A stretch of 64,000 nt of DNA from Pleurocapsa minor HA4230-MV1 (GCA_019359095.1 JAHHHZ010000019.1:186001-250000), one strand, 5' to 3'; positions 9,240-16,488 are shown, numbered from the stretch's first letter. Numbers and translations are program-made. The notes: generated by a model from the letters alone, not told the origin.

Positions 9240-10301
9240 TTATCGATAAATTTCTGCCATCGTTTTGGCTGAATCAGGATCTCGACAGTTGAGAATTAAC
9301 TTGGTGGCAGTAGCCTGAAGCAGTATTTGCCGTTCATAACTGCCATAAATCTGGTCAATTTGGGCTGTAGTTTGCGTCGCAATAATCGGTGTCGCTTTAA
9401 ACTTTCTTCCCTCAGCCAATAATCGCGATAAAGAACCCAGAGGTTGTAACGCCCCCAATTCATCAATCACAATCGCCGTTTTAATCTGTCGCGACTCATT
9501 ACTCAGTAAGCCTCGAATAATCAATTCAAACGCCATACTATAGAGAGGCTTATACAACTGAGCATCCCGTTCAAATAGGGGCAGAAACAAAGAACGTTTT
9601 TCATCACCTGCTGCCCAGTCCCAAAAATCTATATTTTCTGACTTGTCAGGTAATTGACGGTAAAATCGAGCCGAGGCAGTGGCCGAAGCCACAATCGAAG
9701 CAAAGGTTTTCTCCGCGTCAAAGTATTTATTAAACATCGATTCAGCTAAAAGTGTCTGAAGTTGATCCATATTAGTTTGAGCAATAATCCACCACACTTC
9801 CTGATTAGTTTGAGCCAAATTATAAATCTCGCTCAACAAATTTCTGGCAGAGAGGGGCCAAAATGGATCTTGAGTTTGATTAAGTGGAATAAGCGCAGCA
9901 GCAATAGTTTCAGATGAAGCTGATTCGGTGTGGTGACACCAGCCAACAGAACGTTCATCTGTCGGATTAAATAAAATATCTTGGCCTGAGCGATAAAAAC
10001 CTTCTGTAAATTCCCCATTACGGTCAAAACAAACAATTCTAAAATCATCTCTTTGTTGTAGTTCACTAATCAATTTAGCTAGAGCCTGAGTTTTACCTGA
10101 ACCTGGAGAGCCTACACAAAAAATACCTAAATCCTCCAAATTACGTGGTAGGCGAAATCCAGCCAGGGATAATTGAGGTAGATGTAACTCACCAGATAAG
10201 CTTTCTTCATACTTACTATTGAGGCGATCTAGTAATAACTGTACTTTGTTAGCCGATTCTTCCAGTTGTACTCCTCGTAAAATTTGCTGTTTATAAGACA
10301 T
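9240..10301 (-). CDS. Type IV coupling protein (TraD/TrwB-like), C-terminally truncated
   Basis: A FtsK/HerA-like ATPase of conjugation systems, which pumps DNA through the mating channel. The Walker A is CVGSPGSGKTQAL near residue 65, followed by FDRNGEFTEGF and ILFNPTDERSVGW. The Walker B region is AIVIDELGALQPLGSLSRLL, followed by the sensor stretch PIIATQTTAQID. At 353 residues it is shorter than usual coupling proteins. It stops abruptly at DPDSAKTMAEIYR, where the family normally continues, and BrxD-like sequence begins at once. The N-terminal membrane anchor seen in many homologues is also absent. The start is an ATG at 10301. It may be expressed but is probably non-functional. Confidence 0.7.
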   Translation of the reverse strand: MSYKQQILRGVQLEESANKVQLLLDRLNSKYEESLSGELHLPQLSLAGFRLPRNLEDLGIFCVGSPGSGKTQALAKLISELQQRDDFRIVCFDRNGEFTEGFYRSGQDILFNPTDERSVGWCHHTESASSETIAAALIPLNQTQDPFWPLSARNLLSEIYNLAQTNQEVWWIIAQTNMDQLQTLLAESMFNKYFDAEKTFASIVASATASARFYRQLPDKSENIDFWDWAAGDEKRSLFLPLFERDAQLYKPLYSMAFELIIRGLLSNESRQIKTAIVIDELGALQPLGSLSRLLAEGRKFKATPIIATQTTAQIDQIYGSYERQILLQATATKLILNCRDPDSAKTMAEIYR

Positions 10302-10378
10302 CAGTTGATTATTTTTCTTTACTTGGATTATACTTTATACATCAAAAAAAAGAAAAATCTCGTTTAAATAGTTTATTT

Positions 10379-10837
10379 ATGAGTACAAAATCTTCAATTG
10401 CTCACGGCGATAATTTTCACTTCTACCAAGAATGTTTTGATGAAGAAAATGTCTATCTGCAACTAGAAGGAGTAGAATTTACCGCCTCACAGTCTGAAGT
10501 TACGGTAACAATCCCAATGGCAGTTTGGTCGATAATTCGTCAACATAGTGTTGTTGATTTATCTTTAGCAGATAAGACCGATGCGGAATTAAGAGCAATG
10601 GTAGAAGAGAAAGTTGACCAGAGAATTGAGCAATATTTGGCCTCGGATGCTCGACGAGAAAAAGCCACGATCAGTTTCATGGGATCTATCTGCTATGGTT
10701 CTGCCGATTTACCCCGAAACGAGCAAATTGAAAGTGGTATGCAATATTACCTTTCTACAAGAGAGCGACAATTGGCAATTAAGAATCAGATTCTGGCATT
10801 AGATCGGTTAAATTCATGCAACGAAGGCAGAAGTTAG
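10379..10837 (+). CDS. Hypothetical protein, 152 residues
   Basis: I do not recognise this protein. It is soluble, with no signal peptide or membrane segment. It starts MSTKSSIAHGDNFHFYQECF, has a predicted beta-rich stretch (VYLQLEGVEFTASQSEVTVTI) and a charged helical C-terminal half. Its TAG stop (10835-10837) is followed immediately by the ATG of the next gene, so the two form one transcription unit. It diverges from the coupling-protein fragment, with a 77-bp shared upstream region. The setting inside the Tn7-like element suggests plasmid- or transposon-derived cargo. Codon use gives no reason to doubt that it is coding. Confidence 0.6.
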   Translation: MSTKSSIAHGDNFHFYQECFDEENVYLQLEGVEFTASQSEVTVTIPMAVWSIIRQHSVVDLSLADKTDAELRAMVEEKVDQRIEQYLASDARREKATISFMGSICYGSADLPRNEQIESGMQYYLSTRERQLAIKNQILALDRLNSCNEGRS

Positions 10838-11260
10838 ATGATTAAATTGATAGAAATGCTGATATACACAGGCACAATTGCGGCTGTTTTTGGTATTGTC
10901 TACGGCGTAATATTTTATCTTCCCGAACGCATTTCTCAGTCCAAAACTATTCTCAGGAGATTAAAATCGCTTTCAGAGCGAAGTTCGAGTAATGGCTATA
11001 TTACCGTATTCGATTTAGCAACCGAAGCTGAAATAAGTCCGAAGCTCGCCAAATCAACTTTAGATAAATACGTTCAAGAATTGGAGGGAGAAAAATTAGT
11101 TTCCTCTCAAGGAGAGGTTTATTATGTTTTTCCTCGGGGAGAAAAAATCTTTCAAGAAAAAACTCAATTTCAGTTGGAAAGTGCTACCGAACGTAAAATT
11201 AATGATTTACAGTCACAAATAATCAAACTACAAGATGTAGAAACAAGAGAAGATGATTGA
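10838..11260 (+). CDS. Membrane-anchored winged-helix-like protein
   Basis: The protein of 140 residues has one strong N-terminal membrane helix (residues about 7-29, LIYTGTIAAVFGIVYGVIF), a basic stretch, then a region resembling a winged helix (YITVFDLATEAEISPKLAKS through GEVYYVFPRG) and a charged coiled tail. It could be a membrane-bound DNA-binding or scaffold protein. Similar TM-plus-wHTH proteins occur in cyanobacteria, but I cannot name a family or function. Its ATG directly abuts the stop of the previous gene, which argues for co-translation. Confidence 0.55.
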   Translation: MIKLIEMLIYTGTIAAVFGIVYGVIFYLPERISQSKTILRRLKSLSERSSSNGYITVFDLATEAEISPKLAKSTLDKYVQELEGEKLVSSQGEVYYVFPRGEKIFQEKTQFQLESATERKINDLQSQIIKLQDVETREDD

Positions 11261-11322
11261 TTACATTTAATACATCAAAATGTAGTTTACATTTTAACTA
11301 GATTCTAATTAATACATTCAGC

Positions 11323-11592
11323 TTGCGACCAGAGCCAAGACTGTATAAGTTAGAGAGCATGAACAAGATGTATTGTCGGCTCAGAATCTTAATGGCGGAG
11401 CAAGAACCTCCCTTAACTCAACGTGCTTTAATCTCTAAGTTGGGTCTAGCTAGCCATACCATTAGTAAGCTCTATGGCAATAAGTTTAAGCGCGTTGACC
11501 GCGAAACAATCGAAAAGCTGTGTGATTTTTTTAATTGTCCTTTGGAGGGGGAAAAAGGATTATTTCAGATGCGAGAAACTAATCGACATTGA
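11323..11592 (+). CDS. XRE/Cro-like helix-turn-helix regulator
   Basis: A small protein of up to 89 residues. The core QRALISKLGLASHTISKLYG is a helix-turn-helix, followed by RETIEKLCDFFNCPLEG, the usual closing helices of Cro/C1-type HTH domains (HTH_26-like). The longest frame starts at 11323, but the domain begins at MNKMYCRLRILMAEQ (ATG 11359 or 11368), a more likely start. It sits inside the Tn7-like element after two hypothetical genes and may regulate cargo. An AT-rich stretch with TACATTTTA/TACATCAAAATG repeats lies just upstream and could be its operator. Confidence 0.65.
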   Translation: MRPEPRLYKLESMNKMYCRLRILMAEQEPPLTQRALISKLGLASHTISKLYGNKFKRVDRETIEKLCDFFNCPLEGEKGLFQMRETNRH

Positions 11593-11674
11593 ACGTGAGC
11601 ATTTTGTTGCTGTTGCTCTTGTTTTTCGGGTATTTGGCTGCTTTCATTGATAATCTCGGGAGACTAGATTATAG

Positions 11675-12154
11675 CTAATAAAAATGAAAACCACGCTCAC
11701 CCCATTTATCTCTTAAATACCTGTCGATTTCATAAGCATTTTTATTATAAGTAAGACTAAGTAGCTCCATCGTATCTTGATATAACAGCTCAAAGTCGAT
11801 AGATGACTGTAGCCTCTTTAAACTCATCTGACTGCATATTTCCTCACGAGCTAATGCTAACAATATTGCTCTGGGTAATTTATGCTCAAAATGCTTGAGC
11901 CAGCCATCAGCTTTAATGTAATAAGAATTCATAAAACGATTACGTTCTTGGATTTCAAACAAACTAACTTTAATCTTGTTGATGTTCCACATATAAACTG
12001 TATCTGAATCGGATATTTGAATCGTAATCAGATGACCAATCATTACTAGCAAAAAAGTTTCTAAAGGATTTGGGAGTTTATAAGTTTCCCTTGTCTCAGT
12101 TTGAACTTGAAGAGAATTGGGGGCTAGTTGAGGGGTAACCTGAAGTGTTAGCAA
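11675..12154 (-). CDS. Hypothetical protein, possibly N-terminally truncated
   Basis: I do not recognise this frame of up to 159 residues. The composition looks coding (KADGWLKHFEHKLPRAILLA, CSQMSLKRLQSSIDFELLYQ, DRYLRDKWGERGFHFY). The only start at the 5' end is a TTG at 12154, and an ATG for MIGHLITIQISDSD lies 37 codons in. The 5' end overlaps a toxin-antitoxin fragment on the other strand, so the original N-terminus has probably been lost. No domain, signal peptide or membrane segment is evident. Confidence 0.4.
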   Translation of the reverse strand: MLTLQVTPQLAPNSLQVQTETRETYKLPNPLETFLLVMIGHLITIQISDSDTVYMWNINKIKVSLFEIQERNRFMNSYYIKADGWLKHFEHKLPRAILLALAREEICSQMSLKRLQSSIDFELLYQDTMELLSLTYNKNAYEIDRYLRDKWGERGFHFY

Positions 12155-12300
12155 CTTTGGAAGTATCGCCCTTGGTTAAGTTGAGTTGGCTGAGTAAGGT
12201 TCATCGGGCTTTTGAGGGACGCACTCCGTTGGAGATGTTGCGGTTGGGTTATTTATCTGATGTATTGGTGGAAGCTAGAGCAGTAGGTGTTGGTTGGTAG
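12139..12300 (+). pseudogene. C-terminal remnant of an Xre/MbcA/ParS-type antitoxin (DUF2384)
   Basis: The frame open after a TAA at 12136 reads WLSKVHRAFEGRTPLEML, LGYLSDVLVEARAVGVGW and TAG at 12298-12300. The pattern FxGRTPLEML followed by a helix ending EARAVG is the toxin-binding C-terminal domain of MbcA/ParS/Xre antitoxins, the partners of RES-domain toxins. The N-terminal HTH and any toxin gene are missing. It is one of several toxin-antitoxin scraps in the decayed transposon. Confidence 0.6.
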
Positions 12301-12420
12301 CTTTATCGGGCGAAGCTCTTCTGCCTTTCTTCAAACAATGGACTTAATTGTGATAGTACGATAGTTGCCTGTTCAAAAAAATCAAAGCATGATCAATTAT
12401 TTGGTTGTGCTTTGCCTTGG

Positions 12421-12684
12421 TTAATTCTTAGGAACCGTTTGTCCTTGTCTTTGTTTAATTTTCTCCGCTAAAGGTGTGATATCTTCAGGCTGGATAATTA
12501 TGACATTGCCATCATCATCGCATTGGGCGATCGCTGCTGCATCAACATCGTTAGGATTCAGTTGTGCAGCAATGATATCAGCATTAACAAATTCGGGAGA
12601 GGGGTTGAGAGAAGCTAAAATTCGGGTAGCAAGAGTAGTTTTGCCAGAACCATTGCAGCCACTAAAGACGAATATTTCAGGCAT
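12421..12684 (-). pseudogene. Zeta-toxin-like P-loop fragment
   Basis: The frame has 87 codons. It starts MPEIFVFSGCNGSGKTTLA, a Walker A as in zeta-toxin and related small kinases, followed by EFVNADIIAAQLNPNDVDAAA, the usual next segment. The normal protein is about 190-250 residues. Here the frame then switches to an unrelated acidic tail (CDDDGNVIIIQPEDITPLAEK) and stops, so the substrate-binding and catalytic parts are lost. The ATG overlaps the end of the HepT-like fragment (ATGCCTGA). It is probably non-toxic. Confidence 0.5.
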
Positions 12685-13018
12685 AGATTGTTAACGTAAG
12701 TTGATTATGGCGATCGCCGTGATTATTAATTATCTGAGCAAGAATTTCTTGAATAATTGGTTTTAAGATCACCAACTCCTCTTGAACGGTATTCCAAAGT
12801 ACTTGTAAATTCACATCGAAATAGTGATAGATTAATTTCTTGCCCAATCCCGTGATACTTTTCCAAGGAACTTGGGGATATTGTTCTCGTGACGAAATGG
12901 GGATACTTTTGACTGATTCACTAATAATTACAACAGCACTAGTAACGGCATAAATAGTTTTTTGGTCGGTCTGAAAATCTTCAAAAGTGATTCCGTCAAT
13001 AAAACTATTGTAGTGTTT
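12677..13018 (-). pseudogene. HepT-like HEPN (DUF86) toxin remnant
   Basis: The minus strand after the cas5 fragment stop stays open in the same frame and reads GITFEDFQTDQKTIYAV, ISESVKSIP, YPQVPWKSITGLGKKLIYHYFDV and LQVLWNTVQEELVILKPII. This is the HepT/DUF86 HEPN ribonuclease pattern. The catalytic R-x4-H-x-Y motif has decayed: the Arg position reads Gly and the His position reads Tyr in GKKLIYHY. The N-terminal 30 or so residues and the start codon are missing, and no MntA-type partner is seen. The TGA stop overlaps the ATG of the zeta-like fragment. Confidence 0.6.
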
Positions 13019-13273
13019 TTATTTATGACCATAATCTTTTTCCTTAAAGCGTCTCATCTTTCTCAGTACCCTAGACTTTTGCGGATGAGATAACATTGCG
13101 ATCGCCAGCCTAACTCCACAATGTCTTTGAGAATCAGTTTCCCCTACTAATGAAAGTAACATTCCGTACACTGTAGAGAGAGGAGGAACAGGATAAGTTT
13201 TGCCATATTCGCGACTACGTGAGGTGCGAAAAGTAGCACAAGGAACATGGACATACAAAGCAACTGAATTCAT
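13019..13273 (-). pseudogene. cas5: Cas5 (Cmx5/DevS-type) N-terminal fragment
   Basis: The frame has 84 codons: MNSVALYVHVPCATFRTSR, then EYGKTYPVPPLSTVYGMLLS, LVGETDSQRHCGVRLAIAML and VLRKMRRFKEKD. This is the N-terminal ferredoxin-like half of Cas5 of the I-MYXAN (DevS) group, which caps the 5' handle of crRNA in type I Cascade. A full Cas5 has 200 or more residues. Here the frame stops after DYGHK and HepT-like sequence follows. The ATG lies two bases after the stop of the preceding fragment, as expected in a tightly packed cas7-cas5 operon. Confidence 0.7.
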
Positions 13274-13275
13274 TT

Positions 13276-13391
13276 CTATTTCTGAGGCAGAGTAATTTGC
13301 AGATCTTTAGTAATAACTTGTTTGAGTTCGGCAATTGTCTGCTTTCTTCCTGGGTAAACATGAGCCTTTTCCAAGGCAAACTCTTGGGTAA
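13276..13391 (-). pseudogene. Probable Cas7 (DevR-type) C-terminal remnant
   Basis: About 35 codons read EFALEKAHVYPGRKQTIAEL, KQVITKDLQITLPQK and stop two bases before the cas5 ATG. In I-MYXAN/I-B loci the gene directly upstream of cas5 is cas7, so position argues for a cas7 tail. The sequence alone is too short to prove it. The fragment is cut on its 5' side by the insertion-sequence end at 13392-13404. Confidence 0.4.
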
Positions 13392-13487
13392 TAGACCTCT
13401 TGCATGAATCGAGAGAAAATGAGAAAAGTAGGGTAATGACGCGATCGCGAATAAAAACATGACCTACGAACAAATCAAAAATTTGGA
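13392..13487 (+). mobile_element. 5' end of a broken insertion sequence
   Basis: The stretch opens with TAGACCTCTTGCATGAAT, an inverted-repeat-like end also seen at 7333, and leads to an ATG at 13459 that starts MTYEQIKNLE. MTYEQIKNL is a common N-terminus of cyanobacterial IS transposases. After a few codons the sequence switches to cas6 DNA of the opposite strand, so the rest of the element has been deleted. Confidence 0.5.
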
Positions 13488-13749
13488 GGAAAAGTTCCCT
13501 CTCTTTTTCTCATCACTAGCTGTCGGCACTGTAATTGTCCGTTTGATTTCTGCAAAAGATTAATCTTGCCTGTTATTCCTAGTTGTTCTAGTTGACGTTG
13601 TGCTGCTTCAATAAAGACTTGAGGTTCGATACAGCGTCGAATGATAACCAAACGTGAGTACAGGCTTGGGGCAGAAGTTAAAGCTTTATATTCGTCGGGA
13701 ATGCCAATGTGAAATTGACTTTCACCGATTTTAAAAGATCGTCCCTTTG
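13488..13749 (-). pseudogene. cas6: Cas6 (Cmx6-type) fragment
   Basis: The minus-strand frame reads KIGESQFHIGIPDEYKAL, TSAPSLYSRLVIIRRCIEPQ and VFIEAAQRQLEQLGITGKIN. The pattern L-x-SRLV-I-x(4)-EP-x-FIEAAxRQLxxLGI-xGKI is characteristic of I-MYXAN-type Cas6 (Cmx6), the crRNA-processing endonuclease. Both ends are broken: the 5' side joins tnsB sequence around 13735-13749 and the 3' side runs into the insertion-sequence end. The order cas6, (lost genes), cas7 tail, cas5 matches I-MYXAN operons if cas8 and most of cas7 were deleted. Confidence 0.65.
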
Positions 13750-14775
13750 AAGTCGGTCACATTGACCATACAGAACTAGATATTGAATTGGTTTGCTCCA
13801 AAACTGGGCGTAATCTGGGTCGTCCTTGGGCAACTTTTTTTAGTGATGCTTATTCTCGAAGACTACTTGCTGTATATCTGACTTTCGATCCTCCCTCATA
13901 TCGTTCTTGTTTAATGGTTCTAAGGGTTTGTGTTAAAAATCACGGACGCTTACCCCAAATAATTGTGGTCGATAACGGTTCAGAATTCCACAGCACTTAT
14001 TTTGAGACTTTACTAGCTGCTTTTGAAATTACCAAAAAACAAAGACCACCAGCACAAGCTAGATTTGGCTCGGTTTGCGAACGACTGTTTGGTACTTCCA
14101 ATAAACAGTTCGTGCATAATCTCCAAGGCAATACTCAAATTACTCGTAATGTTCGTCAAGTCACCAAGTCGGTTAACCCCAAAAACCAGGCAGTATGGAC
14201 TTTGGCTTTTTTTTATGACTATCTTTGCCACTGGGCTTATGAGATCTACAATACTATCGATCATCCAGCACTCCATCAAAGTCCCAGAGAAGCTTTTACT
14301 CAAGGAATGTTACAAGGAGGCGATCGCGCTCATAAAATGATTCCTTACAATAAAGATTTTTGCCTACTAACATTGCCTACAACTTCAAGAGGTACGGCAA
14401 AAGTTCAACCTGGTCATGGAGTTAAAGTTAACTACATTTACTATTGGTCTAATCTGTTTCGCGACCCCGAACTTGAAAATACCCAAGTTTCAGTGCGCTA
14501 CGACCCATTCAATATTGGCATTGCTTATGCTTACGTTAAAAGTCAATGGGTTGAATGTACTTCCCAATACTATATTGATTTTCAAGGTCATACAGAGAAA
14601 GAATTAAAGCTTGCCAGTAGTGAAATCAAAAAACGCGATCGCAATCACACGAAGAACAACAAAGTTTCTGCCAAAAAGTTAGCTAACTTTCTCGCTTCAG
14701 CAGAAGCCCAAGAATCTTTATTTCAACAGCGAACTAGTGATTTTGAAACTCGACAAGTTTTACAAATGATTGAAG
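13735..14775 (+). pseudogene. tnsB: TnsB-type DDE transposase, N-terminally truncated
   Basis: The catalytic rve/DDE core and C-terminal domain of a Tn7-type TnsB. The first Asp is in GHIDHTELDIEL, the second in IIVVDNGSEFHS and the Glu in FGSVCERLFGT, so the DDE triad is intact. The Mu-type C-terminal beta-barrel region follows (VSVRYDPFNIGIAYAYV). The N-terminal DNA-binding half, and any TnsA domain, are missing: homology begins at RPFEVGHIDHT, at the junction with cas6. An ATG or GTG start near 13788 would skip the first catalytic Asp. Downstream the frame runs without a stop into tnsC sequence near 14775. Confidence 0.75.
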
Positions 14776-15122
14776 GAAAAGTTACGACTCTAATGGAAAA
14801 AGCTTTATTTCACCGTCGTCCAGATATCTTTTTTGTTGATGAAGCCCAGCATTTAGGTAAAATATCGAGCGGTCAAAAATTACAGACCCAGTTAGATTGT
14901 TTCAAGTCCCTTGCCAATATGACTGGGGTAGTTCACGGACTATTTGGTACTTATGAATTATTGATTTTTCGCGCTCTCAGCGCACAACTCAGTCGAAGAA
15001 CTATTGATATTCACTTTCCTCGCTATAAACCCAATTATCCTCAAGATTTGAAAGCATTTAAAAGTATTTTATTCACCTTTCAAAGACATCAACGTCTTTT
15101 CTTCCAGAAAATTATTACGTAA
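14776..15122 (+). pseudogene. tnsC: TnsC/TniB AAA+ ATPase fragment fused to tnsB
   Basis: In frame with the tnsB fragment, the sequence changes to MEKALFHRRPDIFFVDEAQH, then GQKLQTQLDCFKSLANMTG, VHGLFGTYELLIFRALSAQ and LSRRTIDIHFPRY. This is the Walker B and sensor part of TnsC, the regulator that couples target choice to TnsB. Walker A and the N-terminus are missing, as is the C-terminal end. The frame stops at 15122 just as tnsD sequence takes over in another frame. A fused TnsB'-TnsC' protein could be translated but should be inactive. Confidence 0.7.
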
Positions 15123-16092
15123 GTCTAAAGCTTGGTGTTCTCATTGTTACGAACAATGGCAAAAAACTGGAAAAACTATTTACGAGCCATTATTGTGGAG
15201 CTTTGAAGCTATTACAGTCTGTCCTAAGCATTTTCAACCTCTAGCGAATAAATGTCCAAAATGCGAGCGCTCTGTTCCTTGGTTAACTGGAAAATCTCAA
15301 GTTGGTTTCTGTTCTAGATGCGATTGCTGGTTGGGAAGTTATTCTCAAAATCACCATAGTCACAATGAATTTGATTTGGCTGAATCTATTTGGATCGCTC
15401 AAAACCTCGCTGAAGTGCTTTTATTGATTCCATCAAGATCGTCTTCGATTCAAAGTACAAATATATCTAAAGCCTTCAATTTAATGATTGACGCTATTTG
15501 TGAAGGAAATATTGCTGCGTTTGCTGAGATTTTTGGGTTGCCCAAAAACACTGTATGGATATGGTGTAAAGGTAAAAGTTTGCCTAAACTTAGAGCGATT
15601 TTAACAGTGTGTTATTGTTTGGATATTTCCTTACTCGATTTTATTACGTTAAAACAACAAGCATTCCAATTGCCACGTATTAATTCCCAAAGATTGCCAA
15701 GCAGTTTACGCCTCAGACGAGCTTCACCCAGGACATTTGATCATATGGCAACTGAAAAGTATCTACAAAACGTTTTAGATAGTCCCAAACGTCCCTTAAC
15801 GATGAAAGAAGTTGCTCAAAGATTAAACACTGGCCAACGTACGATCCATAGTTATTTCCCTAACTTATGTAAAGCTATATCTGCCAAATATCGTAGATAC
15901 CAAAAACAACAAACATCTGAACGAATACAAAAATGTTGCCAAGAAGTAGAACAGACTGTACGTAATCTTCATCAAGCAGGGAAATATCCGAGTGAAGCTC
16001 GTGTATCGCAATTAATCTCTCAACCTGGATATTTTAGATATAAGGAAGTTAGAAAATCTTTAAATCGAGTTGTATTAGAATTAGGAATATAA
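15100..16092 (+). pseudogene. tnsD: TnsD/TniQ target-selection protein, N-terminally truncated
   Basis: The frame contains the TniQ zinc-finger pattern WCSHC, CPKH, CPKC and CSRC (bases about 15130-15330), followed by a long C-terminal region with two helix-turn-helix-like segments (FAEIFGLPKNTVWIWCKGKS and PLTMKEVAQRLNTGQRTIHS) up to a natural-looking end at VVLELGI. Long TniQ proteins of this kind are TnsD, which binds a fixed chromosomal attachment site. The N-terminal part is missing because the deletion from tnsC lands near 15100. An ATG at 15193 would leave out half of the zinc finger. It is the last gene before the right transposon end. Confidence 0.7.
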
Positions 16093-16148
16093 AAAATTTG
16101 ATAGACAAGGTAATTAAACTGCTATTTTCTTGAAAATTACCTTTAATC

Positions 16149-16192
16149 GGAAGCATAAAATTGCCAAGAGTCAGAGGAAGCTTTATGCTTCC
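16149..16192. promoter_or_regulatory. TnsB-site-like repeats at the right transposon end
   Basis: Two extra copies of the GGAAGCATAA motif of the terminal repeat lie just inside the right end: GGAAGCATAAAATTGCCA at 16149-16166 and, on the other strand, TTTATGCTTCC at 16182-16192, which also forms the palindrome GGAAGCTTTATGCTTCC (16176-16192). Several spaced transposase-binding sites at each end are usual for Tn7-like elements. Confidence 0.6.
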
Positions 16193-16221
16193 AAAACGGC
16201 ACAGTTATGCTTCCTGTCACA
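16193..16221 (-). repeat. Right terminal inverted repeat of the Tn7-like element
   Basis: The reverse complement begins TGTGAC followed by AGGAAGCATAACTGTGCC and GTTTT. It differs from the left end (7377-7405) at only three of 29 positions. The terminal base 16221 is separated from the tRNA-Val 3' end (16252) by 30 bp. Confidence 0.75.
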
Positions 16222-16251
16222 GAATCAGTCAGAGACCGAACGGTAGTGAGG

Positions 16252-16323
16252 TGGGCGATACTGGATTTGAACCAGTGACGTCCTGCTTGTAAGGCAGGCG
16301 CTCTACCGCTGAGCTAATCGCCC
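16252..16323 (-). tRNA. tRNA-Val (anticodon TAC)
   Basis: A complete 72-nt cloverleaf on the minus strand. The acceptor stem GGGCGAT pairs with ATCGCCC. The D-arm is GCTCAGCGGTAGAGC. The anticodon stem CCTGC/GCAGG encloses the loop CTTACAA with anticodon TAC. The T-arm is CTGGTTCAAATCCAG. CCA is not encoded. The 3' end faces the right end of the Tn7-like element, which makes this gene the likely attachment site. Confidence 0.97.
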
Positions 16324-16412
16324 CCATGTTTTGCGCTTGGCACTTGGTTAGTATAACAGCATTAAGGTTCTTTATGCAAATAGCTTTTCAACTTTTACTT
16401 AAGCGTTAACTC

Positions 16413-16441
16413 TTTTTTGAAACAAATGAACTACTAGTTAA
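16413..16441 (+). repeat. 29-bp direct repeat, left copy (uvrB leader)
   Basis: The 29 bases from TTTTTTGAAACAAATG through ACTACTAGTTAA recur exactly at 17550-17578, upstream of uvrB. This left copy is followed at once by a piece of internal uvrB coding sequence. Confidence 0.85.
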
Positions 16442-16488
16442 TGATGAGATTGATCTGCTGTGACATTCAGCAACGCGATCGCTTTGAT
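16438..16488 (+). pseudogene. Scar of a second uvrB copy
   Basis: The stretch starting TTAATGATGAGATTGAT and ending CGCGATCGCTTT matches bases 17962-18010 inside uvrB (roughly codons 114-130) with about five mismatches. Together with the exact uvrB leader repeat just before it, it looks like what remains of an earlier uvrB copy after an internal deletion at a shared TTAA. Confidence 0.6.

Larger units (their letters stand above)
7377..16221. mobile_element. Decayed Tn7-like transposon, possibly a former CAST
   Basis: This 8845-bp segment is bounded by a 29-bp imperfect inverted repeat that starts TGTGAC on the left and ends GTCACA on the right (26 of 29 positions match). Near the right end, inside it, lie fragments of the Tn7-type genes tnsB, tnsC and tnsD. 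The interior holds pieces of type I-MYXAN/I-B-like cas6, cas5 and probably cas7, toxin-antitoxin fragments, a truncated coupling protein and BREX fragments. The right end lies 30 bp from the 3' end of a tRNA-Val gene, a spacing typical of site-specific Tn7-like insertion. The flanking 5-mers (AAAAC and GAATC) do not match, so no target duplication is visible. All transposition genes are broken, so it should not move on its own. Confidence 0.75.

Noticed and set aside
7372-16226. A 5-bp target duplication proving insertion
   Set aside because: The bases flanking the two ends are AAAAC and GAATC. They do not match, so no duplication is claimed.
7377-16250. A CRISPR array or homing spacer inside the Tn7-like element
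   Set aside because: I looked for regularly spaced 28-37-bp repeats around the cas fragments and near both ends and saw none. The repeated GGAAGCATAA motifs are transposon-end sites, not CRISPR repeats.
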